Below, one piece after another: positions 27,729-38,295 of a stretch of 64,000 nucleotides of DNA. This DNA is from Cellulomonas sp. KH9. GTDB lineage: Bacteria > Actinomycetota > Actinomycetes > Actinomycetales > Cellulomonadaceae. Both the position numbers and the translations under genes were made by a program. Location of the stretch: contig NZ_FOSE01000003.1 of the NCBI RefSeq assembly GCF_900114185.1, positions 558,001 to 622,000 of the forward strand, read 5' to 3'. The notes beneath the pieces were generated by a model. It ran no database searches, was not told the origin of the DNA, and saw nothing but the letters and a program-made list of their open reading frames with translations. Position 1 is the first letter of the stretch. The number at the start of each line of letters is the position of its first letter.

Positions 27729-28331
27729 GTGGCGGTGGGACGACGGACGCGAGGGCGCGTCCTGGTGGCGGCTGCGGTCGTGACGGGCGGGCTGCTCGCC
27801 GGGTGCTCGACGCACCCGGGCGACGCGGCCGTGGTCGACGGTCGTGCGATCACGACGGCCGAGCTCGCGACGACGTTCGAGGAGCTCACCCCGATCTTCC
27901 AGGGTGCGGGGCCGCAGGACGTCCTGGGCGTCCTCATCACCGAGCCGTTCGCGACCGAGCTCGCCGCCGAGCAGGGTGACGGCGTGAGCGACCAGCAGGC
28001 GCTCGACCTGCTGCGCACCGTGGCGGAGCGTGCCGTCGGTGAGCAGGAGGCCGCGCGGATGGAGTTCGGCCCGGGTGCCGTGGCCATCGCCCGCTACTCC
28101 CTGGCCGTGGCGGCGCTGCAGGACGCCCCCGACCCGGCCGCCGCCGTCGCCGAGTACCAGGCGCGGGTCCTCGACGCGGACATCGTCGTGAACCCCCGGT
28201 TCGGGGAGTTCACGACCGACCTCGGCGTCGCCCCGCCGACGACGCCGCCGTGGATCGTCACGGACGACGTCGCCGTGGCCGTGGACCCGGGCTCCGTGCC
28301 CCCCGCGGGCGAGCCCGCGCCGACCCCCTGA
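27729..28331 (+). CDS. SurA-N-like (peptidyl-prolyl isomerase related) lipoprotein
   Basis: The 200-residue product starts at a GTG with a signal sequence ending in LLAGC (Cys about residue 26), so it should be lipid-anchored outside the membrane. The segment AAVVDGRAITTAELATTFEEL is the usual opening of SurA-type chaperone N-terminal domains, followed by helices; a parvulin catalytic domain is absent. The position between mfd and mazG agrees with similarly placed actinobacterial lipoproteins. A role in folding secreted proteins is possible but not shown. Confidence 0.78.
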   Translation: MAVGRRTRGRVLVAAAVVTGGLLAGCSTHPGDAAVVDGRAITTAELATTFEELTPIFQGAGPQDVLGVLITEPFATELAAEQGDGVSDQQALDLLRTVAERAVGEQEAARMEFGPGAVAIARYSLAVAALQDAPDPAAAVAEYQARVLDADIVVNPRFGEFTTDLGVAPPTTPPWIVTDDVAVAVDPGSVPPAGEPAPTP

Positions 28332-28345
28332 CCCGCGGCACCGCC

Positions 28346-29137
28346 GTGCCCGACCCGGCACAGGACCCGACGCAGGACCCGACGCAGGCTCCTGCGGTGG
28401 TGCCCGGGACGGTGCCGGGCACCACGCCCGACGCTGGGCGCGCCGCCGCGGCGCTGACGCGTGCCGTCGCGACCATGGACCGGCTGCGCTCGGCCGGCGG
28501 CTGCCCCTGGTACGCGGAGCAGACGCACGGGTCGCTGCTGCCGTACGTGGTCGAGGAGGCGCACGAGCTCGTCGAGGCCGTCGAGGCGGCCGACCGTGCG
28601 GGGATGCGCGAGGAGCTGGCCGACCTGCTGCTGCAGGTCCTCGTGCACGCCCGCGTCGCGTCCGACGACCCCCACGACCCGTTCGACGTGGCGGACGTCG
28701 CCGACGCGCTGGTCGCCAAGCTCGTCCGTCGCAACCCCCACGTCTTCGCCGCCGGCACCGGCGACGAGCCGCCCGACGCGCGGACCGTCGACGCCCGCTG
28801 GGAGCTGCTCAAGCGCGCCGAGAAGCCGGCCCGCACGTCCGCGCTCGACGGTGTCCCGGCGAGCCTCGGTGCGCTCGCCCGTGCCCAGAAGCTGGTCACG
28901 CGGGCCGACCGCGCCGGCCTGCTGGACCAGGTCCCGGTGCCGTCCCCGCCCGCACCGTCGGGTCGGGAGGGGACGCCGCCCGCACCGTCCTCGCCCGAGG
29001 CCCTGGGCGACACGCTGCTCGCGCTGGTGGCCGCCGCGCACGCGGCCGGCGTCGACGCGGAGGCGGCGCTGCGCGGCGCGACGGCGCGCTGGGAGGCCAC
29101 CGTCCGGCGCACCGAACCGCCCGCGCCCCGCCCGTGA
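28346..29137 (+). CDS. mazG: Nucleoside triphosphate pyrophosphohydrolase
   Basis: The 263-residue MazG hydrolyses (d)NTPs to monophosphates, clearing damaged nucleotides or shaping nucleotide pools. The metal site is seen in VVEEAHELVEAVE (the ExxE pair) and MREELADLLLQVLVHA (the second, ExxD pair), after CPWYAEQTHGSL. A Pro-rich N-terminal extension (about 1-35) contains a short repeated PTQDPTQ unit, and a flexible Pro/Ser linker interrupts the C-terminal half. The start is uncertain: GTG 28346 is the first start after the upstream stop that keeps the gene clear of it. It lies 14 bases after the SurA-like gene, so co-transcription is likely. Confidence 0.9.
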   Translation: MPDPAQDPTQDPTQAPAVVPGTVPGTTPDAGRAAAALTRAVATMDRLRSAGGCPWYAEQTHGSLLPYVVEEAHELVEAVEAADRAGMREELADLLLQVLVHARVASDDPHDPFDVADVADALVAKLVRRNPHVFAAGTGDEPPDARTVDARWELLKRAEKPARTSALDGVPASLGALARAQKLVTRADRAGLLDQVPVPSPPAPSGREGTPPAPSSPEALGDTLLALVAAAHAAGVDAEAALRGATARWEATVRRTEPPAPRP

Positions 29138-29413
29138 GCGGTCGATCGGGTCCCGCCGCCGCGTGGACCCGGTCGTCACCCGTGCATGCGGGGTCGGTGC
29201 GGCCCGCCACCCGGGGCGGACGAGCCGGCAGGGCTCGGCGGGTGCGTCTCGAGGGCTGGGACGACCATGGGGTGGACGCCGCGCGGGCACGTGAAAGACA
29301 TCGTGGAACGCGCTCGCCGGGTCCAAGGTCCGACACATCACCGGCCGTGCGCCGGGAGGATGTGCCTGCGAGCGGGCCCGCCCGCTCACCGTCACCGTCG
29401 AAGGAGAGCACGC
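29138..29413 (+). other. Leader and promoter region of pntAB
   Basis: The 276-base gap holds no gene I can support. Near its end AAGGAG (29401-29406) is well placed before the pntA ATG. I see no strong hairpin after mazG. Confidence 0.4.
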
Positions 29414-30970
29414 ATGAGGATCGGCGTCCCGCGCGAGCAGCGCCCGGGCGAGAGGCTCGTGGCCGCCACGCCCGCGACCGTCGCGAAGCTCCGCGCCCTG
29501 GGCTACGACGTGCTCGTCGAGCACGACGCCGGTGCGGCGGCGACGTTCACCGACGACGCGTACCGCCAGGCCGGTGCCACCGTGACCGAGCGCGCGGACG
29601 TCATGTCCGCCGACGTCGTCACCGCGGTGCACCTGCCGTCGGACGTCGCCACGATGCGTCGTGGCAGCACGCTCGTCGCGACGATGGCGCCGTTCGCCGA
29701 CCCGGGCCTCGCCGAGCGGCTCGCCGCGTCCGGGATCACGGCGCTGGCCCTCGACGCCGTGCCGCGCATCTCCCGCGCGCAGGCGCTCGACGTCCTGTCG
29801 ACGCTGTCGAACGTCGCCGGCTACCGCGCGGTGATCGAGGCGGCCGAGGAGTTCGGCGGCATGTTCACCGGGCAGGTGACCGCTGCCGGCAAGACCCCGC
29901 CGGCCAACGTCTTCGTCATCGGTGCGGGGGTCGCGGGACTCGCCGCCCTGGGCACGGCCAGCAGCCTGGGCGCGCAGGTGCGGGCCTTCGACGTCCGCCC
30001 CGAGGTGGGCGAGCAGATCGAGTCCATGGGTGCGACGTTCGTGCAGGCCGAGGGCGCCAGCCAGGAGGTCTCGACCGACGGCTACGCGCGCGAGCTCACG
30101 GCCGAGCAGGAGCGCCTGACCGCGCAGATGTACGCCGAGCAGACCGCGTGGGCCAACGTCGTCGTCACCACCGCGCTCGTGCGGGGGCAGGCGCCGCGGA
30201 CCATCACCAAGGAGATGGTCGCCGCGATGCGGCCGGGCTCGGTGATCGTCGACCTGGCCGCCTCCGGCGGCGGCAACTGCGAGCTGACGGTCCCCGGCGA
30301 GCGCGTCGTGTCGGACAACGGCGTGATCGTGCTCGGGTACACCGACCTGCCCAGCCGCATGCCGCAGCACACGTCCCAGCTCTTCGGCACCAACGTCGTG
30401 CACCTGCTGGCCCTGCTCACGCCGGGCAAGGACGGCGAGCTCGTGCTCGACCTCGACGACCCGGTGCAGCGCGGCATGACCGTCACCACGGACGGTGACG
30501 TCACGTGGCCCCCGCCGCCCGTGGCCGTCTCCGCGGCACCCGCCGCCGTCGCGCCCGCACCCGTCGAGACGCCGGAGGAGGCCGCCGCGAGGAAGGCCGC
30601 CGCCGTCGCCGCCGCGCAGCGCCGCGGGCGCCGCAACGCCGTGCTCGCCGGGCTGGGTGCCGTCCTCACGGTCCTCGCGCTGACGGCCGCGCCCGCCTCC
30701 TTCCTCGGGCACGCGACCGTCTTCGCGCTCGCGGTGGTCGTGGGCTACTACGTCATCTCGAACGTCAGCCACTCGCTGCACACCCCGCTCATGGCGACCA
30801 CCAACGCCATCAGCGGCATCATCCTGGTCGGCGCGCTGCTGCAGATCGGGCACTCGAGCTGGGTGGTCAGCACCCTGGCGTTCGTGGCCGCCACGGTCGC
30901 CGCGATCAACATCTTCGGCGGGTTCCTCGTCGCGTTCCGCATGATCCACATGTTCCGGAAGGAGGCGTGA
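29414..30970 (+). CDS. pntA: NAD(P) transhydrogenase subunit alpha
   Basis: The 518-residue alpha subunit is part of the proton-driven membrane enzyme that passes hydride from NADH to NADP. The cytosolic NAD-binding domain I (about 1-385) starts [20 protein letters not shown] and has [20 protein letters not shown] as the Rossmann loop and [20 protein letters not shown] near its end. An Ala/Pro linker (about 385-415) leads to three membrane helices. It is thus the long, undivided form as in E. coli rather than split PntAA/PntAB. ATG 29414 has AAGGAG seven bases upstream. pntB follows five bases later. Confidence 0.96.
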   Translation: MRIGVPREQRPGERLVAATPATVAKLRALGYDVLVEHDAGAAATFTDDAYRQAGATVTERADVMSADVVTAVHLPSDVATMRRGSTLVATMAPFADPGLAERLAASGITALALDAVPRISRAQALDVLSTLSNVAGYRAVIEAAEEFGGMFTGQVTAAGKTPPANVFVIGAGVAGLAALGTASSLGAQVRAFDVRPEVGEQIESMGATFVQAEGASQEVSTDGYARELTAEQERLTAQMYAEQTAWANVVVTTALVRGQAPRTITKEMVAAMRPGSVIVDLAASGGGNCELTVPGERVVSDNGVIVLGYTDLPSRMPQHTSQLFGTNVVHLLALLTPGKDGELVLDLDDPVQRGMTVTTDGDVTWPPPPVAVSAAPAAVAPAPVETPEEAAARKAAAVAAAQRRGRRNAVLAGLGAVLTVLALTAAPASFLGHATVFALAVVVGYYVISNVSHSLHTPLMATTNAISGIILVGALLQIGHSSWVVSTLAFVAATVAAINIFGGFLVAFRMIHMFRKEA

Positions 30971-30975
30971 CGGGC

Positions 30976-32367
30976 GTGCTCACGTCACTGGCCCAGGCCG
31001 TCTACCTGATCGCGGCGATCCTCTTCGTGCTGTCCCTCGCGGGGCTCAGCAAGCAGGAGACCGCGCGCCGCGGCAACCTCTACGGCATCGCGGGCATGGT
31101 GCTCGCGCTGCTCGCCACGGTCGCGCTCGCGGCCGACGTCTCCCAGCGGCCCGTCGCTGTGACGCTGTTCCTCATCGCCATGGCGCTCGCGCTCGGTGCC
31201 GGCATCGGCATCTGGCGCGCCCGCAGCGTCGAGATGACGCAGATGCCCGAGATGATCGCGGTGCTGCACTCGTTCGTCGGCCTCGCCGCGGTGCTCGTCG
31301 GCTTCAACTCGTTCCTCACCGAGGCGCCGGACGCCGTCCACCTGGTCGAGGTGTTCCTCGGCGTGCTCATCGGTGCCGTCACGTTCACCGGGTCGATCGT
31401 CGCGTTCCTCAAGCTGTCGGCGCGGATCAAGAGCGCGCCGATGATGCTGCCGGGCCGCAACTGGCTGAACCTCGGGGCGCTGGTCGCGTCGGGCGGGCTC
31501 ATGGCCTGGTTCCTGGCGGACCACTCGCTGCTGCCGCTCGCGCTGATGACGGTGGTCGCGCTCGCGCTCGGGTGGCACCTGGTGGCGTCGATCGGCGGCG
31601 GCGACATGCCGGTCGTCGTGTCGATGCTCAACTCGTACTCCGGGTGGGCGGCGGCGGCCGCCGGCTTCATGCTGAGCAACGACCTGCTCATCATCGTCGG
31701 CGCGCTCGTCGGGTCCTCCGGCGCGATCCTCTCGTTCATCATGTGCAAGGCCATGAACCGGTCGTTCGTCTCCGTGATCCTCGGCGGGTTCGGGGCCGAG
31801 GGCGGGAAGGTCGCCGCGGGCGACACGGACTACGGCGAGCACCGTGAGGTGACGGCGGTCGAGGTGGCCGACATGCTGCGCGACGCGCAGCGCGTCGTCA
31901 TCGCCCCCGGCTACGGCATGGCCGTCGCCAAGGCGCAGTACCCGGTGGCCGACCTCGTCGCGAAGCTGCGCGGCCAGGGCGTCGACGTGCGGTTCGCCGT
32001 GCACCCGGTGGCCGGCCGCCTGCCCGGCCACATGAACGTGCTGCTGGCCGAGGCGAAGGTGCCGTACGACATCGTCCTGGAGATGGACGAGATCAACGAC
32101 GACTTCGCGGACACCGACGTCGTGCTGGTCATCGGCGCCAACGACACCGTGAACCCCTCCGCGCTGGACGACCCGTCGTCCCCGATCGCGGGCATGCCCG
32201 TGCTCGAGGTGTGGAAGGCCAAGCAGGTCATCGTGTTCAAGCGGTCGATGGCCACCGGGTACGCCGGCGTGCAGAACCCGCTGTTCTTCCGCGAGAACAC
32301 CGCGATGCTGTTCGGCGACGCGAAGGACCAGGTGGAGCAGATCGTCGCGCCCCTGACGGTGGGATGA
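30976..32367 (+). CDS. pntB: NAD(P) transhydrogenase subunit beta
   Basis: The 463-residue beta subunit provides the remaining proton-channel helices (about 1-255) and the NADP-binding domain III (about 285-463). [27 protein letters not shown] is conserved in the membrane part; domain III shows [39 protein letters not shown] and [18 protein letters not shown] (30959-30965) is ten bases before GTG 30976; a GTG at 30967 overlapping the pntA stop is also in frame but has no room for its ribosome site. The pair forms a simple two-gene operon ending in a strong hairpin. Confidence 0.95.
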   Translation: MLTSLAQAVYLIAAILFVLSLAGLSKQETARRGNLYGIAGMVLALLATVALAADVSQRPVAVTLFLIAMALALGAGIGIWRARSVEMTQMPEMIAVLHSFVGLAAVLVGFNSFLTEAPDAVHLVEVFLGVLIGAVTFTGSIVAFLKLSARIKSAPMMLPGRNWLNLGALVASGGLMAWFLADHSLLPLALMTVVALALGWHLVASIGGGDMPVVVSMLNSYSGWAAAAAGFMLSNDLLIIVGALVGSSGAILSFIMCKAMNRSFVSVILGGFGAEGGKVAAGDTDYGEHREVTAVEVADMLRDAQRVVIAPGYGMAVAKAQYPVADLVAKLRGQGVDVRFAVHPVAGRLPGHMNVLLAEAKVPYDIVLEMDEINDDFADTDVVLVIGANDTVNPSALDDPSSPIAGMPVLEVWKAKQVIVFKRSMATGYAGVQNPLFFRENTAMLFGDAKDQVEQIVAPLTVG

Positions 32368-32408
32368 CCAGGACGGTGGCCTGACCGGGACGGTCGGCCG
32401 ACGCCGAC

Positions 32409-32440
32409 GACGGCACCGGCGGGATCCCGCCGGTGCCGTC
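32409..32440 (+). terminator. Hairpin terminator after pntB
   Basis: A 32-base perfect palindrome (arms 32409-32424 and 32425-32440; the central bases form the loop) begins 41 bases after the pntB stop. It separates the housekeeping operon from the xylanase gene. Confidence 0.78.
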
Positions 32441-32481
32441 GTGCCGTACCGGGCCGACCGGCGCTGAGACGGACCGGTGCT

Positions 32482-32526
32482 GAAACGGTTCGTGGGCTGC
32501 CTGCCGCGGATGGGCGGACCTAACCT
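32482..32526 (+). promoter_or_regulatory. Xylanase promoter with possible LacI-type operator
   Basis: GAAACGGTTC (32482-32491) is an 8-of-10 palindrome resembling LacI-family half sites, which often control xylan and cellulose genes in Cellulomonas-type bacteria. TAACCT (32521-32526) is a possible -10. GCGAGGAGC lies about eight bases before ATG 32575. Assignment as an operator is weak. Confidence 0.3.
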
Positions 32527-32574
32527 CGCGCGGGGTCGTGCTGTGACGATCCACCCCAGCGCGAGGAGCCCACC

Positions 32575-34695
32575 ATGCCGTCCGCCCGTCCCGTCCCGTC
32601 GGCCCTCCGACCGCTCGTCGCCGCCGCGGCGGCCCTGGTCGCCGTCGCCCTGGTCGCCGCCGGGTCCCTGGCGTCGCTCGCGACGCCCGCCCGTGCCCTG
32701 TCGCCGGGCGTGGTGCTGACGAGCGACTTCGAGTCCGGCCTCGACGGCTGGCAGGCGCGCGGCGCCGCGAGCGTGAGCACCACCGCGACCGGTGCCCGCG
32801 GCACCGGGAGCCTGCTGGTGCAGGACCGCGTCGACCCGTGGGACGGTGCGCTGATCCCGGTGACGGACGTGTTCGAGCCCGGCACCACCTACACGATCGG
32901 CCTGTGGCTGCGGCTGCCCGACGGCGCGGGAACCGCCGACCTGCGGGTCTCCGTGCAGCGGGACCTCGACGGGCAGCCGTCGTACGAGACGGTCACCACC
33001 GTCGAGGGCGTGAGCAGCCAGTGGCGGCAGGTCACGGCGACGTACACCCCCGGCCTGTTCGACACCGCGTCGCTCTACGTCGAGTCCGTGTCCTCGCCCG
33101 CCGACGTCATGGTCGACGACGTGCTGGTGTCCGGCGTGCGCTACACCCCCGACCTGTCGCTGACCCCCGTCGCGGACGCGGTGTCCGTGCCGTTCGGCAT
33201 CGCGGTGGAGCCGCAGGACCTGCTCGGCGGCCGCGGCGACCTCCTCGCGCACCACGCCGAGCAGATCACCCCCGGCAACCAGATGAAGCCCGACGCGATC
33301 CAGCCGACCGAGGGCACCTTCACGTTCGCGGCGGCCGACGGCCTCGTCGACTGGGCGCTCGAGCACGACATGCGCGTCTACGGCCACACGCTCCTGTGGC
33401 ACCAGCAGACGCCCGCCTGGTTCTTCCAGCGCGACGGTGCCGCGCTGACGACGTCCTCGGCCGACCAGGCGCTGCTGCGCGAGCGCCTGCGCACGCACAT
33501 CGAGGCCGTCGCCGACCACTACCGCGAGACGTACGGCGAGTACGGCACGCCGGGCAACCCGGTCTTCGCGTTCGACGTGGTCAACGAGGTCATCGACGAG
33601 AACCAGCCCGACGGTCTGCGCCGCAGCGAGTGGTACCGCGTCCTCGGCCCGTCGTACATCGCGGACGCCTTCCGGTACGCGCGCGACGCGTTCGGCCCCG
33701 AGGTGCAGCTGTTCATCAACGACTACAACTCCGAGTACCCGGACAAGCGCGCGCCCTACCTGCGGCTCGTCACCGACCTGCTCGCGCAGGGCGTGCCGGT
33801 CGACGGCGTCGGGCACCAGCTGCACGTCGAGGTGGGCCGCTCCGTCCCGATGATCGAGGACACCATCGAGGCGTTCGAGGCCCTCGACGTCACGCAGGCC
33901 GTCACCGAGCTCGACGTGTCGACCTACCGCCACGAGGGCGAGCAGTGGACCACGCCGCCGGCCGACCGGCTGCTCGAGCAGGGCTACTACTACCGCGACG
34001 TGCTCGACATGCTCGAGCGGCACGCGTCGTCGCTGGAGTCGATCACCGTGTGGGGCCTGGAGGACTCGCGGACGTGGCTGCGGTCCGGTGCGGCGCCGCT
34101 GCTCTTCGACGGTGCGCTGCAGGCCAAGCCCGCGTACTGGGGGATCGTCGACCCGTCGCGCATCGGGACGACGCCCACGCCGACGGTCACGCAGACGCCG
34201 GGCGTCACGCCGACGGTCACGTCGACGCCGGGCGTCACGCCGACGGTCACGCCGACGCCGGGCGTCACGCCGACGGTCACGCCGACGCCGGGCGTCACGC
34301 CGACGGTCACGCCGACGCCGGGCGTCACGCCGACGCCGGGCGTCACGCCGACGGTGACGCCGACGCCCGGCGTCACGCGCGGCTGCCGCGTCGTGTACAC
34401 GACGAACGACTGGAACACCGGCTTCACCGCGGGTGTCCGCGTCACCAACACCGGGACCTCGGCGCTGTCGGGGTGGGCGCTGACGTTCAGCCTCGACGGT
34501 GGGCAGCGGGTGACGCAGGGCTGGTCGGCGTCCTGGACGCAGTCCGGTGCCCGCGTCACGGCGACCAACGCCGCGTGGAACGGGTCGCTCGCACCGGGCG
34601 GGTCGGTCGAGATCGGCTTCAACGGCTCGCACCCGGGCAGCAACCCGCGGCCGACGTCGTTCGCGCTCGACGGCGTCCCGTGCGCGGTCGCGTAG
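32575..34695 (+). CDS. Secreted GH10 endo-1,4-beta-xylanase with CBM22/4_9-like and CBM2 modules
   Basis: The 706-residue enzyme cuts xylan outside the cell. Order: signal peptide (1-42); a CBM4/9/22-type jelly-roll (about 45-190, SDFESGLDGWQARG); GH10 catalytic domain (about 205-535) with GHTLLWHQQTPAWFF, the acid/base Glu338 in FDVVNEVIDE and the nucleophile Glu445 in AVTELDVS; a Thr-Pro-Gly-Val linker (about 535-602); and CBM2 (about 603-706) starting at CRVVYTTNDWNTGF, with exposed Trp in GWSASWTQS and the closing Cys in VPCAVA. The linker is coded by an almost perfect 30-bp tandem repeat. All catalytic residues are intact. Confidence 0.97.
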   Translation: MPSARPVPSALRPLVAAAAALVAVALVAAGSLASLATPARALSPGVVLTSDFESGLDGWQARGAASVSTTATGARGTGSLLVQDRVDPWDGALIPVTDVFEPGTTYTIGLWLRLPDGAGTADLRVSVQRDLDGQPSYETVTTVEGVSSQWRQVTATYTPGLFDTASLYVESVSSPADVMVDDVLVSGVRYTPDLSLTPVADAVSVPFGIAVEPQDLLGGRGDLLAHHAEQITPGNQMKPDAIQPTEGTFTFAAADGLVDWALEHDMRVYGHTLLWHQQTPAWFFQRDGAALTTSSADQALLRERLRTHIEAVADHYRETYGEYGTPGNPVFAFDVVNEVIDENQPDGLRRSEWYRVLGPSYIADAFRYARDAFGPEVQLFINDYNSEYPDKRAPYLRLVTDLLAQGVPVDGVGHQLHVEVGRSVPMIEDTIEAFEALDVTQAVTELDVSTYRHEGEQWTTPPADRLLEQGYYYRDVLDMLERHASSLESITVWGLEDSRTWLRSGAAPLLFDGALQAKPAYWGIVDPSRIGTTPTPTVTQTPGVTPTVTSTPGVTPTVTPTPGVTPTVTPTPGVTPTVTPTPGVTPTPGVTPTVTPTPGVTRGCRVVYTTNDWNTGFTAGVRVTNTGTSALSGWALTFSLDGGQRVTQGWSASWTQSGARVTATNAAWNGSLAPGGSVEIGFNGSHPGSNPRPTSFALDGVPCAVA
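34171..34380 (+). repeat. 30-bp tandem repeat coding the xylanase linker
   Basis: Seven head-to-tail units encode TPGVTPTVTP-type decapeptides; one unit is shortened to 18 bp (TPGVTP). The copies are almost identical, including at wobble positions, so the array has expanded or been homogenised recently. Copy number probably varies between strains. Confidence 0.9.
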
Positions 34696-34806
34696 GGGCG
34701 CGTCCACCGGCGGGGACGGTCTGCTCGCGGGGCCGGGCGGAGGTCGCTGACCGGGGCCGATCAGCGGTCTGAGCCCGGTCTCGCGTCGACCCCGTCCCGC
34801 TCCGTG

Positions 34807-34834
34807 GACGCCCCGGGGGAGCGCGCGGGGCGTC
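34807..34834. terminator. Hairpin at the convergent xylanase / methyltransferase ends
   Basis: A 9-bp stem, GACGCCCCG (34807-34815) with CGGGGCGTC (34826-34834), loop of ten, overlaps the methyltransferase stop. It may end transcription from both sides. Confidence 0.55.
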
Positions 34835-35762
34835 AGCCGGGGTGGTGGGCGACGACGACCGTCCCGTCGACGTCGTCGTCGTGCAGCACCTCGGTCGCCC
34901 AGCCTCGCGGGCACGCGGCGCGGGTGAGGTCCGTCTGGCGCAGGCTCGTCTCGACCAGGACGTGACCGCCCGGGCGCAGCCACGCGCCCGCGGCGGCGAG
35001 CAGGCGGCGCTGCACGTCGACGCCGTCCGGTCCGCCGTCCAGGGCGACGCGCGGCTCGTGCTCGCGCGCCTCGGGCGGCATGGTCGCGATCGCGTCGTGC
35101 GGGACGTAGGGGGCGTTCGCCACGAGCACGTCGACCCGGCCGCGCAGGTCCGCGGGCAGCGGGTCGAGCAGGTCGCCCGCCCAGGCGCGGCCCACACCGG
35201 CGAGGTTGCGGGCAGCCCACGTGACGGCCACGGGGTCCAGGTCGGCCGCGTGCACGTCCGCGCCGGGCACGTCCCGGGCGACGACCGCGGCGACGGGTGC
35301 GACGCCGCAGCACGCCTCGACGACGACCGGCGCCGGTCCGGCCGCCCGGGCCAGTCCTGCCGCCGTGCGCGCCAGCAGCTCCGTGCGGCGCCGCGGCACG
35401 AACACGCCCGGCCCGACCAGCAGCCGCAGGCCCGCGAACGCGACCCAGCCGAGCACCGTCTCCAGCGGCTCGCCGCCGACGCGGCGTGCCACGAGCGCGG
35501 CGAGCACGGGGTCGTCACCCGGGCCCTCCGCGTCGTCGCCCGGGCCCCCCGCGCCGCCGGGCGACCCGTCGGGCGCCTCGCCGGCCGCACCCCGGCCGCC
35601 GGTCCGCCGGCGCTCCGCCGCCGCGGCGACGAGCAGCGCGGCCTCGTCCTCCGCGAACACGCAGCCCGCCGCGCGCAGCCGCGCGACGAGCGCCGCCGGG
35701 GGGTCCGCGGGCCTCCTGGCGTCGGGTCCTGCAGGTCCCGCGGCGGAGGGTCCGGAGGTCAC
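34833..35762 (-). CDS. PrmC-related putative protein N5-glutamine methyltransferase (NAPY variant)
   Basis: A 309-residue SAM-dependent methyltransferase related to the release-factor methylase PrmC. The C-terminal Rossmann part has VVEACCGVAPVAAVVA (SAM loop), VHAADLDP and VLVANAPYVPHD. Standard PrmC has NPPY at the catalytic site; the NAPY here matches the separate actinobacterial group of PrmC-like enzymes of unknown target. A Gly/Pro/Glu-rich insert (about 85-115) interrupts the N-terminal helical domain. GTG 35762 is chosen. It is divergent from enolase and convergent with the xylanase. Confidence 0.82.
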   Translation of the reverse strand: MTSGPSAAGPAGPDARRPADPPAALVARLRAAGCVFAEDEAALLVAAAAERRRTGGRGAAGEAPDGSPGGAGGPGDDAEGPGDDPVLAALVARRVGGEPLETVLGWVAFAGLRLLVGPGVFVPRRRTELLARTAAGLARAAGPAPVVVEACCGVAPVAAVVARDVPGADVHAADLDPVAVTWAARNLAGVGRAWAGDLLDPLPADLRGRVDVLVANAPYVPHDAIATMPPEAREHEPRVALDGGPDGVDVQRRLLAAAGAWLRPGGHVLVETSLRQTDLTRAACPRGWATEVLHDDDVDGTVVVAHHPG

Positions 35763-35881
35763 GCCGCATGGTCGCACGTCCCGCGCCCCGGCGGCAGGGT
35801 GCACGGGGCGCCGCATCCTGCCTGGTCAGGGGGACGTGTCCAGCAGCCGAAGGTCCCCCGGCACGTGGTCACCGGCGGCAC

Positions 35882-37204
<1,323 letters not shown>

Positions 37205-37216
37205 TCCTCGCCTGAC

Positions 37217-37256
37217 GACGACGCCCGGTCCGCCTCACGGTGGGCCGGGCGTCGTC
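37217..37256. terminator. Hairpin terminator after eno
   Basis: GACGACGCCCGG (37217-37228) pairs with CCGGGCGTCGTC (37245-37256), 12 bp with a 16-base loop. It lies between eno (+) and the HAAS gene (-) and could serve both. Confidence 0.7.
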
Positions 37257-37271
37257 GTGCGTGGGGAGGCC

Positions 37272-37856
37272 TCAGGGCGTGGCGACCGAGGTCACGGACA
37301 CGCTCGGGACCGCCTCCGACTCGACGGTGAGGAACGCCGCCGACGCGAGGGCCCACGTCCCGGCGATCACGGCGGCGGGCAGGACCACGGCGAACGCGAG
37401 CCGCCACGGCCGGCGTGGCTGAGGCGCGCGGCGGCCGTGGGCGCGGTAGCCGACCCGCAGGGTGGCGCCGACGAGCGCGGCGAGCCCGCCCAGCAGCACG
37501 ACCGGGTGCACCAGCGCGAGCGGCAGCAGGAGCAGCCCCACGAGGAGGCCGGCCGGCAGGCCCGCGAGCACGAGCAGCACCCACACGACGCCCGGCGTGC
37601 GCGGTGAGGGGTCGCCGCCTGCGGGCGGTGCGTCGAGGGCGAGGGCGCCCGCGACATCGTCAGGGCTCCCGAGATCGGCGAGCACGCGCCGCACGGCGTC
37701 GTCGCCCGGTGCGTGCCCGAGGTCGGCGAACACCGCGTCGAGGTGCTCGCGGACCGCGTCGAGCACGTCGAGGCGGTCGGCGGCGGGGGCACCCGCGAGG
37801 CGGCGCTCGAGGTCGGCGAGGTACGCGGCGACGAGCGGCGACGTGACGGTGGTCAT
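37272..37856 (-). CDS. HAAS-domain membrane protein (partner of PadR)
   Basis: A 194-residue protein with a cytoplasmic helical HAAS-type domain (about 1-75; YLADLERRLAGAPAADR and VLADLGSPDDVAGAL are typical) and three to four helices after it. HAAS proteins are usually encoded beside PadR regulators and are thought to sense or modulate at the membrane, but their biochemistry is not known. ATG 37856 overlaps the padR stop as ATGA, so translation is coupled. The pair lies between eno and ftsB in reverse orientation. Confidence 0.8.
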   Translation of the reverse strand: MTTVTSPLVAAYLADLERRLAGAPAADRLDVLDAVREHLDAVFADLGHAPGDDAVRRVLADLGSPDDVAGALALDAPPAGGDPSPRTPGVVWVLLVLAGLPAGLLVGLLLLPLALVHPVVLLGGLAALVGATLRVGYRAHGRRAPQPRRPWRLAFAVVLPAAVIAGTWALASAAFLTVESEAVPSVSVTSVATP

Positions 37857-38197
37857 GCGGGTGGTCCTTCCAGGAGGCGGTCGACGGCGGTGCGGTAGGG
37901 GCGCCAGACCTCGACGAAGGCGTCGAGGGCCGCGCGGCCGGTGTCGGTGAGGCGGTGGTACCGCCGGGGCGGTCCGGTGGGGGACTCCTGCCACGTGGTG
38001 TCCACCCACCCGCGGCCGCGCAGGCGTGTCAGCAGGGGGTAGAGCGTGCCCTCGGAGGCGAACAGCACGTGGTCGGCGCCCAGGGCGCGTGCGATGTCCT
38101 GCCCGTACGCGGGGCCGCGGGCGAGGTGCGCGAGCACGCAGAACTCCAGCGTCCCGCGCCGCAGCTGGGTGCGGACGTCGTCCGGCGTCGGTTGCAT
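37853..38197 (-). CDS. PadR-family transcriptional regulator
   Basis: The 114-residue protein is a single winged-helix PadR domain: LRRGTLEFCVLAHLARGPAYGQD (helix 1-2), ASEGTLYPLLTRLRGRGWVD (recognition helix and wing) and PRRYHRLTDTGRAALDAF before the C-terminal dimer helix. Such repressors normally control themselves and the gene beside them, here the HAAS protein. A perfect palindrome at 38211-38225, 14 bases upstream of the ATG at 38197, is the likely operator. The ligand is unknown. Confidence 0.92.
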   Translation of the reverse strand: MQPTPDDVRTQLRRGTLEFCVLAHLARGPAYGQDIARALGADHVLFASEGTLYPLLTRLRGRGWVDTTWQESPTGPPRRYHRLTDTGRAALDAFVEVWRPYRTAVDRLLEGPPA

Positions 38198-38210
38198 GCG
38201 AGGCACGCTA

Positions 38211-38225
38211 CCTTGCGTCGCAAGG
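38211..38225 (-). promoter_or_regulatory. PadR operator palindrome
   Basis: CCTTGCGTCGCAAGG is a perfect 7-1-7 inverted repeat in the padR-HAAS promoter. On the minus strand it lies directly upstream of a possible -10 (TAGCGT), so a dimer bound here would block RNA polymerase. Confidence 0.68.
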
Positions 38226-38295
38226 AACCGTCGAGAGCGCGGCGCACCACTCCCACGTCCGGCCGATCGAGCCCGGGGCAGGCACAATCGTCCCC

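Noticed and set aside
34171..34380. Regular 30-bp repeats resembling a CRISPR array
   Set aside because: There are no spacers, the period keeps the xylanase reading frame, and it encodes a Thr-Pro linker.
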